Made by a program: the position numbers and the translations under genes. A stretch of 64,000 nt of DNA from Monodelphis domestica (taxonomy: Eukaryota > Chordata > Mammalia > Didelphimorphia > Didelphidae), in contig NC_077227.1 of the NCBI RefSeq assembly GCF_027887165.1, positions 75,634,305-75,698,304 of the forward strand, in the 5' to 3' direction. The notes beneath the pieces were generated by a model. It was not told where the DNA came from. It ran no database searches and saw only the letters and a program-made list of their open reading frames with translations. Of the stretch, positions 1 to 12,791 are shown in pieces. How positions within the stretch are numbered: the first letter of the stretch is position 1; every line of letters starts with the position of its first letter.

Positions 1-335
1 AAGAGGGTCGGTTGAGAAGCTGACTGAAGTGTTCTTTCCACCTGTTGCTGATGCCTTTTTTAATCTTTTATGAGAGTGTCACCATCAGAGGATAGCAAGG
101 GAGTGGTGGTGGGTTTTAATGGCCCATAGACAGTCTTGAGGGCACTGAATAATTGTTTGTAGTTTTTCATATCAGCAAAGTGCTGGATTTCTTCTGCCTT
201 TTTTTCCCACCATCGGTCTTGCATTTTCCTGATCTCACACTGAGCCGTGGCTTGGAGAGACTTGAATCTGTTCTTTTTAGGAGCAGAGTTTGGGTTAACT
301 CTGACTCTAGTCCTAAGTTTAATTCTATACCCCAA
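1..335 (-). mobile_element. RTE-type LINE fragment (reverse transcriptase region)
   Basis: On the minus strand a 91-residue frame ending near 60 carries the block QDRWWEKKAEEIQ, then ALKTVYGP and PLLSSDGDTL, which is typical of the segment before the reverse transcriptase domain in RTE-clade LINEs. One frame over, the match continues as ISNRWKEHFSQLLN toward position 1, so at least one frameshift is present and the copy is dead. The element runs off the left edge of the window. Confidence 0.75.
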
Positions 336-339
336 ACTG

Positions 340-470
340 GGATAGATGATAAGTGACTTGCTTAGAGTTACACAACTAGTAAATGCCTAAGGTAGGATTT
401 GAATTCAGGTCTTCCACATTCCAATCCCAGTTTAACCATTACAACCATCTAGCCACTTCAACCTTTCAAT
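340..470 (-). mobile_element. CORE-SINE relic (MIR/MAR1-like)
   Basis: The plus strand reads as a decayed reverse complement of the MIR/MAR1 core: a 'gtgacttgc..agagttacacaactag' block followed by 'gatttgaattcaggtctt', the inverted B-box region. It is old, with no clear tail or target duplication. Confidence 0.6.
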
Positions 471-529
471 CAAGATCAGGTCTACTGCTAGACTATTACC
501 TAATTTGTAAACCCAGTGAAATGTCTTTA

Positions 530-800
530 GATGATTTTTTGTTGAATGTAAATGAAAGCATCCTTTTTCACTTCATTTTTCTTGTGTTTTTTTTTTAATG
601 TGTATACCTTTTGCAAAGTGACTAATAGGGAAATGGTTTGCGTGACATCACATTTATGATCAATACCATATCACTTGCTTTCTCAAGGGGTGAGGGAGAG
701 GCAAGAGGGAGGGAGAGAATTTGGAGTTCAAAAATCTTTTAAGCTAATGTTAATTTTTAAAATTGTCATTGGGAAGTATTTAACAAAACAATTTTTTGAG
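530..800 (+). mobile_element. L1 3' UTR fragment
   Basis: It contains the 'cttcatttttcttgtg' block and the 'gggagggagagaatttgg' tail segment seen in marsupial L1 3' UTRs. A sister copy lies at 26185-26640. No coding part is attached. Confidence 0.5.
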
Positions 801-1030
801 GTCTGAATAATTTTAATAACCACTCTTGGTCCCAGAAAACAAAATAACAAAATATATCACCCTACCTTTTTTTTTTTGTCAAAGAGATGGAAAATACGGG
901 GATGGGATGTTGCAAACATCATCAGACTTGGTCCTTGTGCTGATTGTTTTTGTTCAACTGTTTTTCTTGGTTACAAAGGAAGGCTCCATTCCAGAAAATG
1001 GGGAGTCAGAGCAAGGATGGGATAGTAATA

Positions 1031-1680
1031 ATATTTACATGTATCACTGATCAAGACCTATTTCTATATTATTAATACTTGCAACAGAGTGATCATTTAG
1101 AGTCTACATCCCCAATCCTATCCCCATCGAACCATGTGATCAAGGAAATGTTTTTCTTCTGTGTTTCTGCTCCCACAGTTCTTTCTCTGGATGTGGATAG
1201 CATCTTTCTCATAAGTCTCTCAGAATTGTCCTGGATCATTGCATTGCTGCTAGTAGAGAAGTCCCTTATATTGATTGTGCCACAGTGTATCCGTCTCTGT
1301 GTACATTGTTTTCCTGGTTCTGCTCCTCTCACTCCGCATCAATTCCCGGAGGTTGTTCCAGTCTCCATGGAATTCCTCCACTTTATTATTTCTTTTAGCA
1401 CAATAGTATTCCATCACCAACATATACCACAATTTGTTCAGCCATTCCCCAATTGAAGGGCATCCCCTCATTTTCCAATTTTTGGCCACCACAAAGAGTG
1501 CAGCTATGAATATTCTTGTACAAGTCTTTTTCCTTATTATCTCTTTGGGATATAAACCCAGCAGTGCTATGGCTGGATCAAAGGGCAGACACTCATTTAA
1601 AGCCCTTTGGGCATAATTCCAAATTGCCATCCAGAATGGTTGGATCAATTCACAACTTTACCAGCAGTGTAAAAGATATT
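1031..1680 (-). mobile_element. Truncated L1, 3' part of ORF2 and 3' UTR
   Basis: This segment is closely similar to 4225-4860 of the long L1 downstream. Both carry the same minus-strand C-terminal ORF2 peptide, including WNYAQRAL and LNKLWYMLVMEYYCA. The 5' part is missing beyond about 1680, and the last hundred or so bases with the A-tail are also absent, so both ends were lost. Confidence 0.8.
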
Positions 1681-1799
1681 TTTTTAAAATGCTTATTTGC
1701 AAGATGTTCCTTTTCATGTGGATATATGTAGCTGCATATGTTCAACTTATTTTTATCTCATTTCTCCTCCTTTACCATCCTCTGAAACCCCAAAAGTTA

Positions 1800-1990
1800 G
1801 CTTCAGGGTAGGCTGCTGTGTAGAGCAGCACCGTATTTATCATCAGAACGTGTGGATTTGAGTCTTTGTCTACACTGTGAACCTCAGTTTTACTATCTGA
1901 AAATTTGAGCTGATGGGAATCCTCAAAGTGACCTGTTAACTACTGCTTCTGCACAGATATGTTATGAGAATAGATGGGACACTCTATGTA
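1800..1990 (+). mobile_element. MIR-like SINE relic
   Basis: A degenerate MIR-type head ('gtagagcagcaccg..'), an inner segment with 'aacctcagttttactatctgaaaa', and a tail resembling 'tatgttatgagaatagatg'. Strongly diverged. Confidence 0.45.
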
Positions 1991-2069
1991 TTTTGCAGCC
2001 ATAAAAGTCTTATAAAATTTTCAATATAACATTTATCATAATAACATTTCTACAATTTATAGTCTTAGT

Positions 2070-2205
2070 TGCTTAGAATTCTCCCAAGGGAAAGGTCAGG
2101 TGAATTGTCCAGGGTCACAAAGCCAAAATTCATCAGAGGCAAGATCTGAACCCAGATCGTCCTGGCTTCAATAACAACTAGATATCTACTATGCCATGTT
2201 GTCTC
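2070..2205 (-). mobile_element. MAR1/MIR-type CORE-SINE, 5' half
   Basis: The reverse complement shows the core ('ccagggtcacaaagcc') and B-box region ('gatctgaacccagatcgtcctgg'), ending at the inverted tRNA-like head ('actatgccatgttgtctc'). Confidence 0.6.
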
Positions 2206-3190
2206 TTGTGCCAATTATAATTTTACTTATACAAGAGAAAAACATCTACCAAGTGGGAAGTCACAAATGGATTTCTAGGAGGGGAAACCAAAATTATAAT
2301 TAAAATTTTTATTTTAATAAAATTAATAATTTTAATAACTTCAACCATGCATGTAATTAAAATCCTATCTTATCTGTGAGAGACAGGATCTTTGACCTTT
2401 GAAGAGAACAGGGCCCTCTCTTCAACAATCTTATGAATAGAAGGAAAGGGTGATTATTTACATTTGGGTTATCTCTATAGCAAATTTAATCTCCTTTTGT
2501 TCAGTTAAAGGTTTAAAGTGTGTTGTATGATACGGACTTGAACTTGGATAAACTGTGGCTTCAGCAATCAGAAGAAGATGATTGCTCTCTTTGTGAAAAG
2601 TCCTTTGTCTAAAGGGGAAAGAAAGGGTCAGACCATGGCAGAGCTATCTTTGACTTGTACTGACTACAAGCAAATATGATAGAGGAGATAAAAAGGACTT
2701 ATACTAGAGCTGAACATGTGCATCTTCACCTAAGTATTTCACCTGTGAAATATATATGCCATAACTAATCAAGGATGAGCTAACAGAATGGACCTGTTTG
2801 GTTTGATGGATGATCTGGGGGAAGAGGAGACATAAATTTTCCATATCTCTGGAGATATGGAAGGGAGATATTTTGGGTAAATAAGTGCCTACATTATTAT
2901 GATAAATAGATTTCTAGGATATGATAGAAGAAGAACCTTTTTCAGATTTCTGAGAATCTTTTAAAGCTGTCCACTTCTTGATGCCTGGTTCTTTGCTTAC
3001 CAGAAAAAGATGGATTGAGTTTTCTAATTAGAACTAGCTATCATGCAGAAAGCTCCTCATGTAGACCACCGAAGCTGTGCATGATGGGTCATGTATGAAA
3101 AAAGAGCTTTGTTACAAGCCTTGACCAAATGATGTATTGCTACCATGATGGCTAAAAGTTGATATTTATGTAGCTTTATTGTTACATGAA
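2206..3190. other. Intergenic stretch without recognised features
   Basis: AT-rich DNA with a short AT-only tract near 2290-2340. I see no gene, no long frame with family resemblance, and no clear repeat in about 1 kb. Confidence 0.5.
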
Positions 3191-3345
3191 ATTAAAGTTG
3201 GATGGGATTTCAGAGACCATCTTGTCCAACGTGTGCCTACAACAGGCCTGACTTGTAGTCCTCACCTTTTAGTGACAGGGAACGTATTGGCCATAGTAGT
3301 CTCTTAACTGTTAGAAAGTTTTTCCTCTCTAAAACCTCTCTCTGA
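3190..3345 (-). mobile_element. L3 (CR1-clade) LINE 3' fragment
   Basis: The text 'gatgggatttcagagaccatcttgtccaac' followed by 'gttagaaagtttttcc' is the reverse complement of the L3 3' end, where 'ggcctctgaggtccc' lies next to the terminus. Decayed. Confidence 0.5.
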
Positions 3346-3384
3346 AACTTTTTAAAAATGTTTTTTATTGCTGTCTTCTGCTTT

Positions 3385-4100
3385 TTACAGCTTCACAATT
3401 ATCCCCAATATCCCTCTTCATCCACCTACCAGAGAGCAATTCCATTTAACAAATTTTTAAGGAAAAAATTTTCAGTGCCTTAAAAATACTTTTGAAAGTT
3501 GGTATTTTTTTAAAGTAAAAAAAAAGAAAAAGAAAAAATCAGCACAATTGATCAATATCTTGGAAAAGTCTGAAAACATGTGCAGTGTGTAACACCCGTG
3601 GACCCAATGGGTTAGGTTGAGAGTGTCTTCTCCTATCTCTATCTTTACAATTCTCTTACACCACTATTTATAATCTATTTTGTTTACAATTTGTTGATAT
3701 CTCCAAAAGTACTTCTATAATATAAGAACTTTCTTTTTTATCAATGGCTTCCTTCAGACATAAGTCCAGTAATGAGACTCTGGTTGAGACAATGGACTCT
3801 TATCTGCATGATGACAAATTGCTTTCCAAAATGGTTATACTATTTATAGTTTCACCACCAATGCAACTTTCTTTTAAAAATTAACTTAATGATATATGCA
3901 TTTATTTTATTGATCAATTTTTACATTATTTATATTCCCCATTGCATTTTCCACTCCCATTTCTCCTTTCAATCCCTTCTCACAGAGCTCTTTGTAATAA
4001 CAACTAATTTTTAAAAGAGGGAGAAAAAATAGTTCAGTAAGACTAATCAAAATGTTGAAAAAATCAGGATGCTCTATGTAATGTTCCAACCCATGATCCA
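3385..4100 (-). mobile_element. Two old L1-type 3' fragments
   Basis: Blocks 3385-3870 and 3888-4100 share an order of motifs: a C-rich run, then 'agagctctttgtaa' or 'agagagcaattcc', an A-rich run, then 'aatc..aaaatgttgaaaaa'. The first block ends with 'aaattgctttccaaaatggtt', which corresponds to the ORF2 end of L1. They read as two related, very old L1 pieces lying side by side. Confidence 0.4.
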
Positions 4101-7100
4101 TACTTCTTTTTTTTTTTAATTTTATTTAATTAGATGATTTAGAATAATTTTCCATGGTTACAAGACTTAATGTTCCTTCCCTCCCCTCCCTTAGCCCCCT
4201 CCTGTATCTGATGTACAATTCCAATGGGTTTTACATGTGTCCTTGATCAAGACCCATTTCCTTATTACTAATATTTGCACTAGGGCAATCTTTTAGAGTC
4301 TACTTTCCCAGTCATAGCCCCACCAACCCATGTGATCAAGCAGTTTTTTTCTTCTCTGTTTCTTTTCCCACAGTTCTTCCTTTGGATGTGGATAGCGTTT
4401 TTCTTATATGTCCCTCTGAATAGTTCTGGATCATTGCATTGCTGCTAGTAGAGAAATCCATTACATTAGATTTTACCACAGTGTATCAGTCTCTGTGTAC
4501 AATGTTCTGGTTCTGCTCCTTTCATTCTCCATCAATTCCTGTACCTCATTCCAGTTCCCATGGAATTCCTCTAGTTCTTTGTTCCTTTGAGCACAATAGT
4601 ATTCCATCACCAACATATACCACAATTTGTTCAGCCATTTCCCAATTGAAGGGCATCCCCTCATTTTCCAATTTTTGGCCACCACAAACTGCACGGCTAT
4701 GAATATTCTTGTACAAGTCTTTTTCTTAATGATCTTTTTGGGGTACAAATCCAGCAGTGCTATGGCTAGATCAAAGGGCAGACAGTCTTTTAGTGCCCTT
4801 TGAGCATAGTTCCAAATTGCCCTCCAGAAAGGTTGGATCAATTCACAACTCCACCAGCAATGAATTAATGTCCCCACTTTGCCACATCCCCTCCAGCATT
4901 CATTACTTTCCTTTGCTGTCATGTTAGCCAATCTGCTAGGTGTGAGGTGATACCTCAAGAGTTGTTTTGATTTGCATTTCTCTGATTATAAGAGATTTAG
5001 AACACTTTTTCATGTGCTTATTAATAGTTTTGATTTCTTTAACTGAAAATTGCCTATTCATGTCCCTTGCCCATTTATCAATTGGAGAACGGCTTGATTC
5101 TTTTGTACAACTGGTTTAGCTCTTTATAAATTTGAGTAATTAGACCTTTGTCAGAGGTTTTTGTAATGAAGATTGTTTCCCAATTTGTTGCTTCCCTTCT
5201 AATTTTGATTGCATTGGCTTTGTTTGTATAAAACCTTTTTAATTTAATGTAATCTAAATTATTTATTTTGCATTTTGTAATTTTTTCTAACTCTTGTTTG
5301 GTCTTAAAATCTTTCCCTTCCCAAAGGTCTGACATGTATACTATTCTGTGTTCACATAATTTACTTATTGTTTCCTTCTTTATGTTCAAGTCATTTACCC
5401 ATTCTGAGTTTATCTTGGTATAGGGTGTGAGATGTTGATCCAAACCTAATCTCTCCCACACTGTCTTCCAATTTTCCCAGCAGTTTTTCCCAAAAGCTGG
5501 GATATTATCATAGACTGTCTTACTGAGGTCACTTACCCCAAGTCTATTCCACTGATCCTCCCTTCTGTCTCTTAGCCAGTATCATATGGTTTTGATGATC
5601 ACTGCTTTATAGTACAGTTTAAGATCTGGTACTGCTAGGTCACCTTCCTTCGCATTTTTTTTTTCATTTTTCCCCTTGATAGTCTTGATCTTTTGTTCTT
5701 CCAAATAAACTTTGTTATTGTTTTTTTCTAATTCAGTAAAAAAGATTTTTGGTAGTTTGATGGGTATGGCACCAAATAAGTGAATTAGTTTAGGTAGGAT
5801 TGTCATTTTTATTATGTTAGCTCATCCTACCCATGAGCAATTAATGTTTTTCCAATTATTTAGACCTAGTTTTAATTGTGTGGAGAGTGTTTTGTAGTGG
5901 TGTTCATATTGTTCCTGTGTTTTTCTTGGCAGATAGATTCCTAAGTATCTTATATTGTCTAGGGTGATTTTAAAGGGAATTTCTCTTTCTAACTCTTGCT
6001 GCTGGGATGAGTTGTAAGTATATAGAAATGCTGATGATTTATGTGGGTTTATTTTGTATGCTACAACTTTGCTAAAGTTGTTGATTATTTCCACTAAATT
6101 TTTTGTTGATTCTCTAGGATTAAGTAGACCATCATATCATCTGCAAAAAGTGATAGCTTGGTTTCCTCATTGCCTATTTTAATACCTTCAATTTCTTTTT
6201 CTTCCCTAATTGCTACCGCTAGTACAATGTTAAATAATACAGGTGATAATGGGCATCCTTGTTTAACTTCTGATCTTATTGGAAATGCTTCTAATTTATC
6301 CCCATTGCAGATGATGCTTGCTGATGGTTTTAAATATATACTGTTTATTATTTTTCGAAAAGGTCCTTTTTTCCTATGCTTTCTAGTGTTTTCAATAGGA
6401 ATGGGTGTTGTATTTTGTCATGAGCTTTTTCTGCATCTATTAAGATAATCATGTGATCTTTGTTGGTTTGCTTGTTGATATGGTCAATTATTTGAATGAT
6501 TTTCCTAATATTGAACCATCCTTGCATTCCTGTTATAAATCCTACCTGATCATAATGAATAACTGTCTTGATCATTTGCTGGAGTCTTTTTGCTAGTATT
6601 CTATTTAAAATTTTTGCATCTATGTTCATTAAGGAGATTGGTCTATAGTTTTCTTTCTCTGTTTTTTATCTACCTGGCTTTGGATTCAGTACCATATGTG
6701 TCATAAAAGGAAGCTGGTAGAACTCCTTTGCTTATTATGTCAAATAGTTTGTATAATATTGGGATTAGTTGTTCTTTGAATGTTTGATTGAATTCACTAG
6801 TGAATCCATCTGGACCTGGGGATTTTTTCTTAGGGAGGTCTTTGATGGTTTATTCAATTTCTTTTTCTGATATGGGGTTATTTAAGTATTCTATTTCTTC
6901 TGCTGCTAATCTAGGCAATTCATATTTTTGTAAATATTCATCCATATCACCTAGATTGGCATATTTATTGCCATATAATTGGGCAAAGTAGTTTTTAATA
7001 ATTGCCTTAATTTCCTCTTCATTCGAGGTAAGGTCTTCCTTTTCATCTTGGATACTGTCAATTTGGTTTTATTCTTTCCTTTTTTTTATTATATTGACTA

Positions 7101-8480
7101 GTACTTTGTCTATTTTATTTGTTTTTTCAAAGTATCAGCTTCTAGACTTGGTTATTAATTCAATAGTTCTTTTACTTTCAATTTTATTAATTTCTCCTTT
7201 GATTTTTAGGATCTCTAATTTAGTTTTCATCTAGGGATTTTTATTTTGTTCACTTTCTAGTTTTTTTAATTTGCATGCCCTCTCTAATTTATTAATATAT
7301 GAACTCAAGGATATAAATTTCCCCCTAAGTACTGCTTTAGCTGCGTCCCATAGATTTTGAAAGGATGTCTCTTCATTGTCATTTTCTTCAATTAAATTAT
7401 TGTTTCTATGATTTGTTTTTAACCAATTTCGGAGAATTATATTATTTAATTTCCAATTAATTTTTTATTTGCCTCTCCATATACCCTTACTAATTATTAT
7501 TTTTATTGCATTGTGATCTGAAAAGGTTGCATTTATTATTTCTGCTCCTTTGCACTTGTTTGCAATGTTTTTATGCCCTAGTACATGGTCAATCTTTGTG
7601 AATGTACCATGTGCTGCTGAGACAATGGTGTATTCCTTTCTGTCCCTAATTATTTTTCTCTGCATATCTAACTCTGATTTGTCTAAGATTTTGTTCACTT
7701 CTCTTACTTCTTTCTTATTTATTTTTTGGTTTGATTTGTCTAGGTCTGATAGAGGAAGGTTCAGGTCTCCCACTAGTATAGTTTCTCTATTTTATCCTTG
7801 AGCTCCACTAGTTTCTCCTTTAAAAATCTGGATGCTATGCCATTTGGTGCATACATGTTAAGTACTGATATTTCCTCATTGTCTATACTGCCTTTTATCA
7901 GGAATGTAATTACCTTCCCTATCTCTTTTAACTAGATCTATTTTTACTTTGGCTTTGTCAGATATCATGATTGGGACTCATGCCTTCTTTTTCTCAGTTG
8001 ATTCCCAATAGATTTTGTGTCATACACTTACTTTTACCCTCTGTGTATCTACCTTCCTCATGTGTGTTTCTTGTAGACAACATATGGTAGGATTGGGGTT
8101 TCTAATCCACTCTGCTATTTGCTTCTGCTTTATGGGTAAGTTCATCCCATTCACATTTAAAGTTATGATTACTACCTTAGTATTCCCCATCATTTTGATT
8201 TTCTCTCCTTCTCCTGCCCTTTCCTCTTTTATTATTTCCTTCTACACCAGTATTCTGTTTTTAATCAGTCCCCCTAATCCCCATCCTTATTTTATTTTCC
8301 TTTCTCCCCCCTCCCTTCTTATTCCTCTCTTAATTTACTTTGGGTGTCTTTTTAAGCTACCCCACACACTCCCCCCCTTTGTATTACTTCCCTCCCTACT
8401 CTCCCTTTCCTCCCCCTCACTTTTTATTCCCCTTTTTGTTTTTTTAAAGTCTATTAAATTCCCTATCCTCTCTCTCCTTC

Positions 8481-9465
8481 TGTGACAAGGAAATCACTTT
8501 TAAAAGACTGATATATATTAATTTAAGGTCGCCAAGGAATTCAGCTATGTAATTCCTTAATGAAAACTCAAGTCAGCCGTCAACCTTTTATGGAGTTTTA
8601 ATTACAAACAGGAGGAAGAAAGGAATTAGAGATAGAGAGATAGAGGGAGAGAGAAAGGGGAGAGAAGGGAATAGGGCTTAAATACCCCTTCTGTTTAGGC
8701 TGGGCCAAAAGGTCCAAGCCCTTAGATAGCTGGGGCAATGAAAGGAGATCAGTCCCTATTACTCACGTGACCAAAAATGGAGAAACAGTCTCCGGGGCCC
8801 CCACCTTCAGCTTCCTTCAGCGCAAGCTTCTCAGAGCACACCGCAACCACTCCGACAAACTCCTCAACCACCTCCAGTCTTCAGACCCCCCTATCCTTCA
8901 GGAAACCATCCAAGTTCCCTCCCCTCAGTCCTCACATCTACCAATCACCTCTCCATCAATTTCCCTGTGCCAATGGAGGCTCTAGCTTAACCCAGGACCG
9001 CCCAGAGGTCTCTGGCTTTGCACATGTCTGTTGAAGGTCATATTTTCAAATAATTAAATCTTTGATCCTTTGCTACAGCCCTTTCTAAATCCTGTTAACC
9101 TGAGTAGGGTAGAGATTGGAATAATTAAATTTTGATCTATGCTGCAGCCCTTACTCAATCCTGTTAGGACTGAGTAGGGTGGAGATTGATTCCAAGTATC
9201 TCCATTGTATCAATTCTAAAATCAATCATGACTCAAAGAAATTCCTGTTCTATGCTTAAGCATAGGTCAAAGTCCTTTCCATTGTTCAGCAAAAGGTTTC
9301 TGTCCTAAAGTAATCTTAAGAAGGGAGGAGAAGGAACCTCCCATGCCAATGGGGTTCACATTCCAATAGTCAAGACCCACTATCAATAGGAAATTTTTCA
9401 AGTATGAAATTTCCCAATGGTGAAATTTCCAACATTTATAAGTCTAAGAAATTTTGAGGTTTACA
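8481..9465 (-). mobile_element. Solo retroviral LTR inside the L1 (fossil)
   Basis: A 985-bp block interrupts the L1 between ORF1 and ORF2. On the minus strand it begins TGTAAACC and ends GTCACA, and it is flanked by a 4-bp duplication, CTTC at 8477-8480 and 9466-9469. A 4-bp duplication with TG..CA ends fits a gammaretrovirus-like (ERV1) LTR. No internal viral region is seen. It shares sequence blocks with the LTRs at 46634 and 50082, such as 'acatctaccaatcac'. It is younger than the L1 it split. Confidence 0.8.
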
Positions 9466-9754
9466 CTTCCCCACCTTTTTTAAACTCCCCCCAGTCCCCC
9501 TCTTAGTTTTACCCTCTCAGCTTCCCTATAGGGTAAGTTAGAGTTCAATACCCAAATGGGTCTAGATGCTCTTTCCTCTTGGAATTTATTCCACTGAGAA
9601 TAAGTTTTAGCACTTTCTTTCTCTCCTTCTTATAGTTGTATTCTTCCCCTCCCACACCCGTGTGCCTTTTTGTGTAGTATAGATTATCCTAATTTTCTCA
9701 TTCCTTCAAGTTTCTCTTGATGCCATTTTCTCCACCACCCCCCTTTCTTTCTTC

Positions 9755-9777
9755 TTTTATATATATATATATATATG
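9755..9777. repeat. (TA)n microsatellite within the L1
   Basis: About ten TA units lie in the T-rich inter-ORF part of the minus-strand L1. Confidence 0.9.
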
Positions 9778-11939
9778 ATTTTAAACTACTTAGTACCCCA
9801 ATCTCTACCTACAGATAATTCTTCTAGCTACTATAATAGTAAATACAATTTTTGAGTTACAAATAACATTTTTCCATATTGAAATATAAACAATTTGGAC
9901 TTATTTGAGACCCTTAGAGAGCAAAAAATAAGACCCCTCTCTTTCTTATTTACCTTTTCCTGTTTCTCTTGGTTTTTATATTTTTGATGTCAAATTTTCT
10001 ATTTAGTTATGGACTTTTCTTTACAAATGTTTGGAAGTCTTCTATTTTGTTAAATGTCCAACCTTTCCTCTGGAAATATATAGTCAATTTTGATGGGTCT
10101 GAATGTCGTGTTCCAAGTCTTATGGTCTTTTAGTGTGGAGGCTGCCAGATCCTCTGTAATCCTGGTGCTCCTTGATATCTTAATTGTTTCTTTCTGGCTT
10201 CTTGTAATATCTTCTCCTTAGCTTGGAAGCTCTTGAATTTGGCTATTACATTCCTGGGGGTTGTCTTTTGAGGATTTAGTGTAGCAGGTGATCTGTGGAC
10301 TCTTTCAATGCCTATTTTGCCCTCTTGTCACAGAACTTCAGGGCAGTAACTGTTTCTTAGATAATTTCTTGTAATATGGTGTCAAGATTTCTATTTGTTT
10401 CCAGGTTTTCAGGTAGGCCTATGATTCTCAAATTGTCTCTCCAAGATCGATTTTCAAGGTCAACCACCCTCTCAATGAGATATTTTGTGTTGCCTTCTAA
10501 TCTGTCATTTTTTTTGGCTTTACTTTATTAATTCTTGCTGCCTTGTGAGATCACTGGCCTCTACTTACCCAGTTCTAGTTTTTAATGACTGGTTTTCAGG
10601 TAAGATATTTTGATCTTCCTTTTTGGTTTGATCTATCTTGCTTTTCATGGCTTCCAGCAGGTCATTTCTGGTCTTCAATTTACTTATTATTTCATTTGAT
10701 TTCTGGGCTTCAATTTCCATGTGGGAGATCCTGTCTTTTAAACTGTTATTTTCTTTTTGGACTATTTCCCACTTTTCTTGCCACATCTCTTCCATTTTTC
10801 TGACACTCGGATTTAAAGTCAAGAACTTGTGACCAATTTCCATTTTTTCCAGAAGGTTCCGGTGTGTTTAGTTGTTTGTCATCTTCTGCTGTCTCTTCTT
10901 TAGTCTGGTTTTTTTCTGCATAAAAATTATCCAGGGTCAAAGTTTTCTTCTTGTTTTTTTGGTGTTTGTGGAATTTAGTTCCTGAGAGTTGATGGCCATT
11001 GCCTTGTTCCTTCCTGGTCAGATGTCTATAAGTGAAGAATGTGGGTGATCTTTGTATTGGGCTCTGAAGAGGTTTTTGCCCTGAGGATATTTTTACCAGT
11101 CCTCAGCAGTATCCAGTTGCTCTTAGTGGCAAGTTCAGTCCCTAAGAATTTAAAGATTGCATTGCAGAGGTCTGGGCGTGGATTGTAGGCAAGTCTCTGT
11201 ATTGAGCACTAGAGACATTTTTGCCCAGAGATTATTTTTTGGGTCTCTGTGGTGTTTTGCTATGAGTCTCCCCTCTCTTCCCAAGCTCCATGCCCTATCT
11301 CCATGTTTCTTCAGCCTCCTGTGGTCCCTATACTTGCTGTACTTACAGGAAGGTCCAGCCCCTAAGAACTTAAAGATTGCCTTGGAAGAGGTCTGGGTGT
11401 GGGGTGTAGGGAAGTCTTTGTATTGAGCACTGGAGAGGTTTTAGCCTGAGGGCTTTTTACAGTTCTCTGTGGCATTTTGCTGTGAGCCTTCCCTCTCCCC
11501 AAGCTTATCTCCACCCTATCTCTACATTTCCTCAGCCTCCCGGTGTTCTTAGTTTCTCTTAGAGGTAAATCTGTGTTGATCTCAGCCAGTCTCCCTCCTA
11601 AAACTTAAAAGTTTGTCCCATGCTCACTTAGACTCTGAAAAGGTAGGTGAAGTGGGGGGGAGGAGTGATGAGCTCCCCCCTTAGTGGGGGAAATTTCACC
11701 CCCTTTTAGCATGGAAATGCCCTAACTTTGCCTACCTTCTGTTCTGTGTCCTACCATGGAACTCCTTCACTCGTTTGGTTTTGGTTTTGTCATTTTGAGG
11801 CACTCTGTCTCAATCAGTGGAGAGAGGTAGAGCCCTGCTTTTACTCTGGAGCCATCTTGACCCGGAAGTCTCCATAATCCTCACTTCTCGAAAGAGGCCA
11901 AAAAAAGGTGTCATTTCATATTGTTTTGGGGGGACAACC

Positions 11940-12165
11940 TTCATCATTTAATTTCTTAAAAAAAAAAACACCAAACAACCTTCATCTTCTATCTTGGAAT
12001 TGACACAAACTACTAATTCCAAAGCAGAAGAGTGGCAGAGGCTAGACAATGGGGGGTAAGGGAGATACCCAAGGTCACAGATGATGTGACTGAGGCTAGA
12101 TTTGAACCAAGGACTTCCTGTCTCTGGGTCTGGCTCTCAATCCACTGAGCTACCTAGCTTCCCCA
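11940..12165 (-). mobile_element. tRNA-headed marsupial SINE
   Basis: The plus strand starts with a poly-A/T remnant and reads as the inverted SINE, ending at the inverted head 'ctcaatccactgagctacctagc' (box A). It sits beside, and probably inside, an L3 fragment continuing at 12166. Confidence 0.75.
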
Positions 12166-12335
12166 CACTATGACACTCTTGATACAGCTTAATATTGCAT
12201 GGTTTCTATTGGCTACTATACCATATTCCTGACCCACATTAAGTTTGTCATCCACTAAAATTCCCAGAACCTTTTCACACAAATTGAGGAAACCACCATC
12301 TTCCTAGTCACACAACCAAGATCATTCTACATCCA
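12166..12335 (-). mobile_element. L3 (CR1-clade) LINE fragment
   Basis: The text 'gacactcttgatacagctta' and 'gtcatccactaaaattccc' matches the reverse complement of the L3 segment just downstream of its reverse transcriptase core. Confidence 0.5.
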
Positions 12336-12379
12336 TTCTACAAATCAAATCTGTTGTTAAATTTCCTTATTATTAACGT

Positions 12380-12791
12380 GCACACCATCTCTCCCATACT
12401 GTCTTTTCTTTCCACTCAGAAGGCTACTTCTCTTATACAGGTTCTAATCACCTTTTGTCTGGACTCTTCCAATAGCCTCCTATTTGGTTTACATTAAGTC
12501 TTTCCACTCTGACCCATCTTCCCTTCAGCTGTCAAAGGGATTTTCCAAAAAGAAAGGTCTAACTATATGTCAACTACATTGACTCGGCCACTTTTCCCCA
12601 ACCTCCTACCACTCAGTAAAATCTAATGGTTATTTATTTCTACTGGGAACAAATATAAAATCCTCCTTGCCATTTTAAGTCTTTTCAACCTGGCCCCTTC
12701 CTACTTTTCCAGTCTTTACTCCCCTCAAAACATTTTATCCATAAGCTACAGTGGCCTGTTTGTTATTCCTTCTACATTCTCCACCTTGTCT
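12380..12791 (+). mobile_element. L2 LINE 3' body fragment
   Basis: The order 'ggactcttccaatagcctcc', 'cagctgtcaaagggattttcc', 'aaatataaaatcctcc', 'tcaacctggccccttcctac' is that of the mammalian L2 3' part on the plus strand. It ends abruptly where the LTR at 12792 begins. Confidence 0.7.

Larger units (their letters stand above)
4107..11868 (-). mobile_element. Long, nearly complete marsupial L1 (LINE-1), split by an LTR
   Basis: This is a minus-strand L1 with its 3' poly(A) (plus poly-T) at 4107-4118 and its 5' end near 11868. The 5' end keeps the L1-typical CAAGATGGC, a YY1-like site, at 11851-11859. In transcription order it has a 5' UTR, ORF1 from about 10940 (coiled coil, then a block with NLRIIGLPE), and ORF2 from about 8190. 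ORF2 shows endonuclease motifs (LNVNGM, CLQETH, the SDH block near 7500), the reverse transcriptase motif DAEKAHDK near 6420, FADDMM at 6130-6147, and the C-terminal cysteine cluster near 4840-4900. Both ORFs are broken by several stops and frameshifts, so it cannot move. An LTR (8481-9465) is inserted between ORF1 and ORF2, making the L1 proper about 6.8 kb. Confidence 0.9.

Noticed and set aside
8015-8485. A 156-codon plus-strand frame rich in Pro, Leu and Phe
   Set aside because: It is the antisense of the L1 ORF2 start and the neighbouring T/C-rich inter-ORF region.
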